In this document: positions 13,578 through 21,470 of the stretch, in pieces | Layout: the number at the start of each line of letters is the position of its first letter | How positions within the stretch are numbered: position 1 is the first letter of the stretch | NCBI GenBank assembly: GCA_002440625.1 | Contig: DJUV01000113.1 | Location: 1 to 21,470, forward strand | Direction of reading: 5' to 3' | Source of the DNA: Rhodobacteraceae bacterium UBA6273 | Lineage (GTDB): Bacteria; Pseudomonadota; Alphaproteobacteria; Rhodobacterales; Rhodobacteraceae | DNA: 21,470 nucleotides | The notes under the pieces: model-generated | Database searches by the model: none | Seen by the model: only the letters and a program-made list of their open reading frames with translations | What the model was told of the DNA's origin: nothing | Program-made: the position numbers and the translations under genes

Positions 13578-14414
13578 TCACACGCCATAGATGCGCCGCG
13601 CGTTCCTCGACGCGATGGCGGCCTGTTCGCCGGGTGACAGCGGCGAAAGAAGCGCACGTGTGATCTCGATCCAGGGCACGAGGCCGCTGCCAAGAAGCAC
13701 CACCGGCCAGTCCGATCCCCAGACAACGCGGTCCGCGCCGAAGCGGGCGATCACATGGTCGACCCAGGGCCTCAGCGTTTCGGTGCTGGCAGTTCCCGGC
13801 GCGCAATAGGCGCTGATCCCGGAAAGCTTGACGCTGACATGCGGCAGGGCGGCGAGGCGGTCGATGCCCGTGGCCCAATCGTCGAAGGCGCCGCCGGCGA
13901 TGTCCGGGACGCCGCAATGGTCAAGGACCAGCGCCTGCCCGTCGCAAGCCCGCGCCAGTTCCTCGGCGATGGGCAGTTGCCGGGCAAGGAAGCACATGTC
14001 GAAGGCAAGACCCTTTTGCCCGATCTTCTTCAGGTTCCGCCGGAACGTCGGGGTCTGCGACATCTCATCGGGTACGACATGCAGGATGCGGCGGAAACCC
14101 TTGACGTGGAGGCCGCCGCATTCCTCAAGCCATTCATCGAAACCATCGTCCGTCTCGGGCCGGCAGGAGGCGATCTGGCCCAGGATGCCGTCGCGCCCGA
14201 CCCTCGTCGCGACATAACGCGCCTCGGCCTGATGGTCGGCATCATCGACACCGCATTCCATGAAGATCGTGCCCGCGATGCCAAGCCCCGTGATCTGGGC
14301 CTGATAATCCTCGGGCGTGAAATCCCCTGTCGCCAGCGCCGGGATTCCGGCGGTCCAGCCATAGCCGAGCCGGTCCCGCCAGATCAGGTGCTGGTGCGTG
14401 TCGATGAAGTCCAT
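13578..14414 (-). CDS. Amidohydrolase, L-fuconolactonase-like
   Basis: A 278-residue TIM-barrel metallohydrolase of the amidohydrolase-2/COG3618 group, which opens sugar lactones such as L-fucono-1,5-lactone. Residues 5-9 are DTHQH, the metal-binding H-x-H at the end of strand 1. Further residues are H167 (VLDHCG) and D235 (WGSDWPV), the usual strand 6-8 positions. The length is normal for the family. The ATG at 14414 has AGGAGG 6-7 nt upstream, and this ribosome binding site overlaps the stop of the preceding FAH gene. It is the last gene of the minus-strand operon. The exact lactone is inferred from neighbours that match the L-fucose/L-rhamnose acid route; 2-pyrone-4,6-dicarboxylate hydrolase-like activity is an alternative in the same fold. 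Confidence 0.85.
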   Translation of the reverse strand: MDFIDTHQHLIWRDRLGYGWTAGIPALATGDFTPEDYQAQITGLGIAGTIFMECGVDDADHQAEARYVATRVGRDGILGQIASCRPETDDGFDEWLEECGGLHVKGFRRILHVVPDEMSQTPTFRRNLKKIGQKGLAFDMCFLARQLPIAEELARACDGQALVLDHCGVPDIAGGAFDDWATGIDRLAALPHVSVKLSGISAYCAPGTASTETLRPWVDHVIARFGADRVVWGSDWPVVLLGSGLVPWIEITRALLSPLSPGEQAAIASRNARRIYGV

Positions 14415-14423
14415 CCTGTCCTC

Positions 14424-15269
14424 CTAGCGGTCGGCGATCACGTCCTGCCGCTGGCTCCCCAGCCCTTCGATGCCAAGCTCCACCATCTCGCCCGCCTTCA
14501 GATAGCGTGGCGGCTTCATGCCAAGGCCAACGCCGGGCGGGGTGCCGGTGGAGATCACGTCGCCGGGATGCAAGCTCATGAACTGGCTGAGGTAGCTCAC
14601 GAGGTATTTCACCCCGTAGACCATGGTTTTGGTGGAACCGTCCTGCATGGTCTGGCCGTTGACCTTCAGCCACATCTTCAGGTTCTGCGGGTCCTTGACC
14701 TCATCCCGCGTCACCAGCCACGGCCCGATCTGGCCGAAGCTGTCGCAGCTCTTGCCCTTGGTCCACTGGCCGGAGCGTTCGGTCTGGAACGCCCGCTCGC
14801 TCACGTCATTGGTGATGGCATAGCCCGCGACATGGTTCATCGCGTCGGCTTCGGAGACGTATTTCGCGGTCTTGCCGATGATGACGGCAAGCTCCACCTC
14901 CCAGTCGGTCTTTTCGGACCCGCGCGGGATGACGATGGGATCGTTCGGGCCGACGATGGCGGAGGTCGCCTTCATGAAGATCACCGGCTCCGGCGGCACG
15001 GCCATGCCGGATTCTGCGGCGTGGTCGGCGTAGTTGAGGCCGATGCAGATGAACTTTCCCGTGCCGGCGACGCAGGGGCCAAGCCGCGTCTTCGGATCGA
15101 CGACCGGCAGCGATGCCGGGTCGATCCCGCGCAGCATGGCAAGGCCGGTGTCGGAAATCACCGCTCCGCCGATATCAGGGACAAGGCCGGTCAGGTCGCG
15201 GATGGTGCCGTCCTTGTGCAGGATGCCGGGGCGTTCCTGGCCGATGGGCCCGTGGCGCAGAAGTTTCAT
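14424..15269 (-). CDS. Fumarylacetoacetate hydrolase family protein (2,4-diketo-3-deoxy sugar-acid hydrolase-like)
   Basis: A 281-residue FAH-superfamily enzyme that cleaves C-C bonds of beta-diketo acids using Mg2+ or Mn2+. The lid/active-site motif GLNYADHAAESGM is at 77-89. Metal ligands are E124 and E126 (DWEVELAVIIGK) and D155 (YAITNDVSERA). The C-terminal GDVISTGTPPGVG is the family signature. Paired with the SDR gene just upstream, the likely reaction is cleavage of 2,4-diketo-3-deoxy-L-fuconate or -rhamnonate to pyruvate and L-lactate. Ureidoglycolate lyase annotations of such proteins are common but do not fit this operon. The start at 15269 has AAGGAA upstream, and the gap to the SDR gene is 11 bp. 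Confidence 0.9.
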   Translation of the reverse strand: MKLLRHGPIGQERPGILHKDGTIRDLTGLVPDIGGAVISDTGLAMLRGIDPASLPVVDPKTRLGPCVAGTGKFICIGLNYADHAAESGMAVPPEPVIFMKATSAIVGPNDPIVIPRGSEKTDWEVELAVIIGKTAKYVSEADAMNHVAGYAITNDVSERAFQTERSGQWTKGKSCDSFGQIGPWLVTRDEVKDPQNLKMWLKVNGQTMQDGSTKTMVYGVKYLVSYLSQFMSLHPGDVISTGTPPGVGLGMKPPRYLKAGEMVELGIEGLGSQRQDVIADR

Positions 15270-15280
15270 GCCTATTCCTT

Positions 15281-17239
<1,959 letters not shown>

Positions 17240-17243
<4 letters not shown>

Positions 17244-17575
17244 GTCTTGCCTACCTCGTTCGCGATCTCATAGGCGGCGCGGGCCTCCTCCAGCGTATGG
17301 GTCGCGGTATAATTGCTGCGGACGTTGTGGGTGTGGACATGGGCGCCCTGCGGGATGTCCGCGCTCGCCGTGCCGATGACGGCCCCGTATTTCACCACCG
17401 GCTCACCGGCCAAGATGGCGCGGCGCGCGAGCTTGTGGCCCATGCTGACGGCGTTGTTCAAGGGAAGCTCCAGCCCCTCGACCCGGATCGGCTCGCCCGC
17501 ACCGATGGGCGCGCGGACAACAAGCACGTTGTCGTCGGGCGAAAGAAGCAAGAGGCGGCGGTCGGTCTGGCTCAT
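17240..17575 (-). CDS. UxaA-family dehydratase, small SAF-domain subunit
   Basis: A 111-residue SAF-domain protein equivalent to the N terminus of UxaA or to SuyA. It contains NNAVSMGHKLARRAILAGEP followed by VVKYGAVIGTASADIPQGAH and VHTHNVRSNY, matching the family pattern GHK-A---I--GE-V-KYG--IG-A---I--G--VHTHN. It carries no catalytic domain of its own and should work with the large subunit encoded just downstream (4-bp overlap). Its own start overlaps the stop of the enolase-superfamily gene by 4 bp (ATGA), so three genes are translationally linked. Confidence 0.9.
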
Positions 17576-18684
17576 AGCACCTCCAGTGTCTCGTTTTCGA
17601 TCAGGTCGCGGTCGAGCGCAATGCCGAGACCGGGCCCCTCGGGCAGCCTCGCCATTCCTTCACTGATCGGCAAGGATTCCGTCAGCCCGAAGTCGAACTT
17701 TTCCATGGGCCAGAGTACCTCGAAATAGCGGGAACCGGCGATAGCGCCGTTCAGGTGCAGGCTGACCAATTCGAGCGGGTGGAAAATGGTGGTGTGAAGC
17801 TCGCACGGCGCATGGAAGGCCTCGGCCAGCCGCGCGGTTTTCAGCGTGCCGGTGACGCCGCCCGACCATGAGGGATCGGCGCGCACGCCATCGACAACGC
17901 GGGTGGCGAGACATTCGGCGACGGAATAGGGATGCTTCGGCAGGACCTCGGTCCCGATGACCGGAATGTCGAGGATGCGGGTCAATTCGCGGAGCGCGCC
18001 GAAGGATTCGTCGGGCAAAGGTTCCTCAAGCCAGAGGTAGTTCAGCCGCTCAAGCTCGCGGCCAAGGCGGATCGCTTCATCGAGCGTATAGGGCGCCACC
18101 GGATCGGACATCAGCGGGAAGTCCGCCCCGACTGCCTCGCGCACGGCGCGGTGGATCTCGATGTCTTCGGCCAGCGACTTGCCCGGCGGGTGGATCTTGT
18201 AGGCCTTCATGCCCGCCGCCTTGACCGCCAGCGCCTCGGCCTCATAGGCGTCGGCATCGGCCAGGACGAGGGAGGAGGCATAGACCGGCACCTCTGCCCG
18301 CGCGCCGCCGATATAGCGCCAGAGTGGCTGGCCCGCCGCCTCGGCGCCCAGAATCCACAGGCAGCAATCGACCGGCCCGTAGCTGTAGACCGGCAGGTGG
18401 TGCCACCAGCGGTCCGCCGTGCGCCAGTCGTGCCACGCCGCCTCGCGGTCGAGCGCATTGCGGCCCGCGAAGAAGGGCCGCAGCGAGGCCGCCGCGAGAT
18501 GCGCCGACCCGATGGCGGAGCGGCCCGCGAAACCGAACATCGACGCCTCGCGCCCGCAGTCGGTCTTCAGCGTGTAGACGAGGTAATCAAGCCCCTCGCG
18601 CCCCTGCCCGTCGCGGAGCGCAGAGCCGCCAAGGGCGGCGTCCGCGTGGCGGCAGGCGCGGATTTCAAGGCTGGCGATCCGCAT
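17572..18684 (-). CDS. Enolase-superfamily (mandelate racemase/muconate lactonizing type) protein with K-x-H motif
   Basis: A 370-residue acid-sugar dehydratase or racemase relative. The metal ligands are present at the expected spacing: D194 (MSDPVAP), E220 (LWLEEPL) and E246 (IGTEVLP). The D270/H297 pair (RADPSW, ELHTT) fills the general-base dyad positions. The usual Lys-x-Lys of mandelate racemase is replaced by K163-x-H165 (AYKIHPP). This keeps the first lysine position and changes the second, which usually acts as the (S)-side base. The enzyme may therefore act on one stereochemical face only, through the His-Asp dyad, as in many dehydratases. It starts 3 bp after the RraA gene and overlaps the SAF gene. 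Substrate unknown, probably a sugar acid. Confidence 0.87.
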   Translation of the reverse strand: MRIASLEIRACRHADAALGGSALRDGQGREGLDYLVYTLKTDCGREASMFGFAGRSAIGSAHLAAASLRPFFAGRNALDREAAWHDWRTADRWWHHLPVYSYGPVDCCLWILGAEAAGQPLWRYIGGARAEVPVYASSLVLADADAYEAEALAVKAAGMKAYKIHPPGKSLAEDIEIHRAVREAVGADFPLMSDPVAPYTLDEAIRLGRELERLNYLWLEEPLPDESFGALRELTRILDIPVIGTEVLPKHPYSVAECLATRVVDGVRADPSWSGGVTGTLKTARLAEAFHAPCELHTTIFHPLELVSLHLNGAIAGSRYFEVLWPMEKFDFGLTESLPISEGMARLPEGPGLGIALDRDLIENETLEVL

Positions 18685-18687
18685 GGC

Positions 18688-19335
18688 TCAGAACTTCCCG
18701 TATTTGAGATAGGCTTCCTGCGGGTCCATCCCGTCAAGGATCGCGCGCCGCACCTTGCTTTCGGTCGCCATCGCGGCGACGCCCTTGTCGATCACCTCAT
18801 CAAGATGCGCGGCGGGGATCACCACCATGCCGTCACGGTCGCCATGCACCCAGTCGCCGGGGTTGATCGTCACATCCTCGATGCGGATGGTCTCGCCGAT
18901 GGCGGTGGGCAGCCAGAGGCCGACCACATCGCGCGGCGTGTAATGGGTGCCCCAAGTCGGCAGGCCAAGCTTCAGGATGAAGTTCGTGTCCCTGAGCGCA
19001 CCATCGGTGACGACGCCAAGAACGCCTTTCCGGTGCAGCGTTTCCGCCGACAGCTCGCCCATGCTGGCGACGATCTGGTTGCTGGGCTGCGCCACCCAGA
19101 CATGGCCGGCGGGGCATTTCGACAAGAGCCCGGTCCATTCCAGAAGCGTCTGATGCGCGTCCGCACCCTCGACGATCCGGCCCTCGATGGTGAAGGCGGG
19201 GCCGGTCAGCACGCCTTCGGGGTCCATGGGACGGATGCGCGGCGGCAAGGTGAAATCCTTCAGCCCCATCGCCCGCATGACGTCATGGAGCACGGAGGTG
19301 TAGCAGCTTTTCGCCCGATCGAGACGATCAGTCAT
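18688..19335 (-). CDS. RraA/HMG-aldolase family protein
   Basis: A 215-residue member of the RraA-like family, which includes 4-hydroxy-4-methyl-2-oxoglutarate aldolase and related oxaloacetate decarboxylases. The active-site motif GVVTDGALRDT has D111, R115 and D116, and the C-terminal GDWVHGDRDGMVVIP is typical. It carries the extra N-terminal and C-terminal helices common in the sugar-acid-cluster subgroup. A class II, Mg2+-dependent pyruvate aldolase activity on a keto-deoxy acid would fit the operon and would offer a second way to split the intermediate besides the FAH route. It overlaps the mutarotase gene by 8 bp. It is unlikely to act as an RNase E inhibitor here. Confidence 0.85.
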   Translation of the reverse strand: MTDRLDRAKSCYTSVLHDVMRAMGLKDFTLPPRIRPMDPEGVLTGPAFTIEGRIVEGADAHQTLLEWTGLLSKCPAGHVWVAQPSNQIVASMGELSAETLHRKGVLGVVTDGALRDTNFILKLGLPTWGTHYTPRDVVGLWLPTAIGETIRIEDVTINPGDWVHGDRDGMVVIPAAHLDEVIDKGVAAMATESKVRRAILDGMDPQEAYLKYGKF

Positions 19336-19657
19336 GGTGGAACACTTCCTCCATCATCGCCCACCACTCACCCTCTTTCCGGGTCGGAAGCGGCTCCTGA
19401 CAGGGGATGCAGACTGACCACCATTCCTGGGTCTTCGGATCAGCGGCCATCTTCGCGGCATCGGCGGCAAAGTCGGTGCCGGTATATTCCCAGTAGCCGA
19501 AGAGCATATTCTCCGGCTCTTTCAGGAAGATCGAATAATTGGTGATGTTGCAGTCGCTGATCTTGGCCAGAATCTCGGGCCAGACGGCGGCGTGCAGGCG
19601 CTTGTAGGCCTCGACCTTGTCGGGCTTCAGGCCCAGAACCATTCCCATACGTTGCAT
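19328..19657 (-). CDS. L-rhamnose mutarotase family protein (RhaM-like)
   Basis: A 109-residue dimeric alpha/beta-barrel protein that speeds interconversion of sugar anomers. Active-site residues known from E. coli RhaM are present at Y18, H22 and Y41, and the tryptophan pair appears as W79-W80 (EWWSVC). The protein starts MQRMGMVLGLKPDKVEAYKR, and GGAGGA precedes the ATG at 19657 while overlapping the stop region of the upstream gene. It points to a free 6-deoxy sugar such as L-rhamnose or L-fucose as the starting compound, although members of this family also occur in uronate and other sugar clusters. It overlaps the RraA-like gene by 8 bp. Confidence 0.9.
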   Translation of the reverse strand: MQRMGMVLGLKPDKVEAYKRLHAAVWPEILAKISDCNITNYSIFLKEPENMLFGYWEYTGTDFAADAAKMAADPKTQEWWSVCIPCQEPLPTRKEGEWWAMMEEVFHHD

Positions 19658-19668
19658 CGTCTTCCTCC

Positions 19669-20781
19669 TCAGACCCTATGTTCCGACCGGCTGCCCGGCA
19701 CGATCTGCCGGGCGATGGCATCCTCATCCCAACTGATGCCAAGGCCCGGCGCCTCGGGCGGATGAGCAAGCCCGTCGCGGATGTCGAGCCGGGTTTCGGT
19801 GATGGGATCGAGCTGCGGGATATATTCCAGCATCCACGAATTCGGGATGGCACAGACGAGGCTGACGTGCAGCTCCATCAGGAAATGCGGGCAGACGGCA
19901 AGGTTCATCGCCTCGGCCATATGCGCGACCTTGAGCCATGGGGTGATGCCGCCGACGCGACCGACATCGACCTGAACGATGGAACAGGCGCGGGCCTGCA
20001 TGTAGTCGGCGAACTGGCCGGGGGAATAGAGGCTTTCGCCCACGGCAATCGGCACGCCGGAGTGTTCGGCCAGCCGCGCGTGACCGGTCAGGTCGTCGGC
20101 GGGCATCGGTTCCTCGAACCACGCGACGCCAACCTCGGCCAGCATCCGGGCGCGCAGCAGCGCCTCGTGGTAGTGGAATGCCTGATTGGCATCGACCATC
20201 AGGCGGAAGTCGTCGCCGACCGCAGCTCGGACGGCTGAAAGCCGCGCCCGGTCCTCGGCCAGATGCGGCTTGCCGACCTTGACCTTGGACCCGGCAAAGC
20301 CCTGAGCCTTGACGGCCAGCGCGTCCTCGACCAGCGCGGGCGTCTCGATATGCAGCCAGCCACCCTCAGTCGAATAGAGCGGGATCGACTGTTTCGCGCC
20401 GCCCGCCATCTTCCAGAGCGGCAGGCGCGCCCGGCGGCAGCGCAGGTCCCAAAGGGCGGTGTCTATGGCCGCCAGCGCGATGGAGGTGAGCGCACCCACC
20501 GCCGTGGCATGGGTGGCGAAGAGAAGGTCGCGCCAGATCGCCTCGATCTCCTCCGCCTCGCGCCCCAGCAGACGGGGCACCAGCGTCTCGCGCAAAAGGC
20601 TGACGACCGCCGGGCCGCCGGTGCCGATGGTGTAGCTGTAGCCGGTGCCCACCGCGCCCTCGGCATCGGTGATCCGCACCATCGGCGTTTCCTGCGCGAC
20701 GAAGCTCTGGATCGCGTCGGTCCGCTTCACCAGCGGCATCAGCGTCACCATCAGCACTTCGACATGGGCGATGCGCGCCAT
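19669..20781 (-). CDS. Mandelate racemase-type enolase-superfamily acid-sugar dehydratase
   Basis: A 370-residue protein carrying the whole mandelate-racemase catalytic set, each shifted by 2 from the MR numbering: K166-x-K168 (GSKVKVG), metal ligands D197 (MVDANQ), E223 (WFEEP) and E249 (AVGESLY), the D272/H299 dyad (QVDVGR, CPHFLME) and E319 (MLEY). Both faces of the active site are therefore furnished with acid/base residues. In sugar-acid clusters such enzymes dehydrate galactarate, talarate, fuconate and similar acids to 2-keto-3-deoxy acids; a racemase or epimerase role is possible. Its ATG overlaps the stop of the ABC ATPase gene (TGATG). The chain is shorter than Xanthomonas-type L-fuconate dehydratase (about 436 residues), so it is not a simple ortholog of that enzyme. 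Confidence 0.9.
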   Translation of the reverse strand: MARIAHVEVLMVTLMPLVKRTDAIQSFVAQETPMVRITDAEGAVGTGYSYTIGTGGPAVVSLLRETLVPRLLGREAEEIEAIWRDLLFATHATAVGALTSIALAAIDTALWDLRCRRARLPLWKMAGGAKQSIPLYSTEGGWLHIETPALVEDALAVKAQGFAGSKVKVGKPHLAEDRARLSAVRAAVGDDFRLMVDANQAFHYHEALLRARMLAEVGVAWFEEPMPADDLTGHARLAEHSGVPIAVGESLYSPGQFADYMQARACSIVQVDVGRVGGITPWLKVAHMAEAMNLAVCPHFLMELHVSLVCAIPNSWMLEYIPQLDPITETRLDIRDGLAHPPEAPGLGISWDEDAIARQIVPGSRSEHRV

Positions 20782-21470
20782 CAGCCCACCCTCACCGACA
20801 GGCCGGTTTCCGCGTCGAAGAGATGCGCCCGGTCCAGCGCCATGCGGAAGGTCAGCCGTTCCCCCGGCTGGACGAGGCGCGGGCCGTAAAGTTTGGCCAG
20901 AACCTCCTGGCCGGCAAGCCGGGTGTAGATCAGGCTTTCCATGCCCAGCGGTTCGGCAAGCTCCACTTCCATCCCGACCTCGGCCCCCGGCCCGTCCTGC
21001 GACAGGCCATGGCCGACCGGGCTGATGTCGTCGGGTCTTATGCCAAGCGTGACCTTCTGGCCCTCGCGCGCAAAGCCCTTCAGCCGGTCGGGCACCGGCA
21101 CGGCGGTGCCGTCCGCAAGTCTGACCGCGCCGCGCGAAATCGTGGCGGGCAGGAGGTTCATCGGCGGCGAGCCGATGAAGGTCGCCACGAAAGTAGAGTT
21201 TGGGTGGTTGAAGACCTCCATCGGCGTGCCGACCTGTTCGATCCGCCCGTCCTTCATCACCACGATCCGGTCGGCCAGCGTCATCGCCTCCACCTGATCA
21301 TGCGTCACATAGACGACCGTGGTGCGCACCTTCTGGTGCAGCTTCTTGATCTCGGCCCGCATCTGGCCGCGGAGCTTGGCGTCAAGGTTCGACAAAGGCT
21401 CGTCGAACAGGAACACCTCCGGCCGCCGCACGATGGCGCGGCCCATCGCGACACGCTGGCGCTGGCCGCC
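20781..21470 (-). CDS. MalK/UgpC-type sugar ABC transporter ATPase (3' part, cut by right window edge)
   Basis: The last 229 codons of a cytoplasmic ATPase that powers a sugar ABC importer. The window edge falls in the signature motif, so the chain begins GGQRQRVAMGRAIVRRP. It continues with Walker B (VFLFDEPLSNLDAKLR) and the switch histidine in VVYVTHDQVEAMTLADRI. The C-terminal TOBE/regulatory domain of the CUT1 group follows (TFIGSPPMNLLPA, LGIRPDDISP). The P-loop and Q-loop lie outside the window. It is the most upstream gene of the operon seen here; the permeases and binding protein are expected beyond the right edge. Confidence 0.93.
   Translation of the reverse strand, partial: GGQRQRVAMGRAIVRRPEVFLFDEPLSNLDAKLRGQMRAEIKKLHQKVRTTVVYVTHDQVEAMTLADRIVVMKDGRIEQVGTPMEVFNHPNSTFVATFIGSPPMNLLPATISRGAVRLADGTAVPVPDRLKGFAREGQKVTLGIRPDDISPVGHGLSQDGPGAEVGMEVELAEPLGMESLIYTRLAGQEVLAKLYGPRLVQPGERLTFRMALDRAHLFDAETGLSVRVG

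Noticed and set aside
17932..19545. 537-codon plus-strand ORF
   Set aside because: It is a shadow of the enolase-superfamily, RraA and RhaM genes on the other strand, all of which have clear catalytic residues.

Overview
The window looks like chromosomal DNA of a GC-rich alphaproteobacterium, most likely a member of the Rhodobacteraceae. The reasons are an alphaproteobacterial-type RpoH, an RluD gene divergent from a DUF6476 gene, a tRNA-Cys typical of the group, and strongly GC-biased codon use. No species is named because no marker in the window resolves one.

Region 1 (1-4411) is core housekeeping DNA. On the minus strand are rluD (23S rRNA pseudouridine synthase), kup (potassium uptake) and the 5' part of rpoH (heat-shock sigma factor, cut by the left edge). 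On the plus strand are a small DUF6476 membrane protein, whose 5' end overlaps that of rluD, and a tRNA-Cys(GCA) with encoded CCA.

Region 2 (about 4412-13300) looks like a decayed genomic island between the tRNA-Cys and the next operon. Next to the tRNA are short GTGGCACA-type repeats, a 40-residue lipoprotein ORF, a 30-residue membrane-peptide ORF and the C-terminal scrap of a tyrosine recombinase, all on the minus strand. The centre is a plus-strand operon: RND adaptor, RND pump, a sulfide:quinone oxidoreductase (SQR) broken by an internal out-of-frame deletion, a YgaP-like DUF2892 membrane protein, and an ArsR-family regulator. The regulator has two cysteines 66 residues apart, as in the persulfide sensor SqrR. 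An AT-rich block with promoter-like boxes and an imperfect inverted repeat precedes the operon. Two further minus-strand ORFs (11185-12749) of unrecognised family follow, one carrying an in-frame stop. At the far end lies a frameshifted N-terminal scrap of a second, P4-type integrase, run together with the C-terminal half of a cyclic-nucleotide-binding domain.

Region 3 (13578-21470) is a tightly packed minus-strand operon for uptake and catabolism of a sugar or sugar acid. In transcription order it holds a MalK/UgpC-type ABC ATPase (cut by the right edge), a mandelate-racemase-type dehydratase, an L-rhamnose mutarotase family protein, an RraA-like aldolase family protein, a second enolase-superfamily protein with an unusual K-x-H motif, a two-subunit UxaA-like dehydratase, an SDR dehydrogenase, an FAH-family hydrolase and an L-fuconolactonase-like amidohydrolase. 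The lactonase, dehydratase, SDR and FAH set matches the known non-phosphorylating L-fucose/L-rhamnose route: lactone to acid, to 2-keto-3-deoxy acid, to 2,4-diketo-3-deoxy acid, to pyruvate plus a hydroxy acid. Three candidate dehydratases suggest more than one substrate. The two most interesting points are the coupling of an RND pump to a sulfide-response operon and the unusual composition of the sugar-acid operon.
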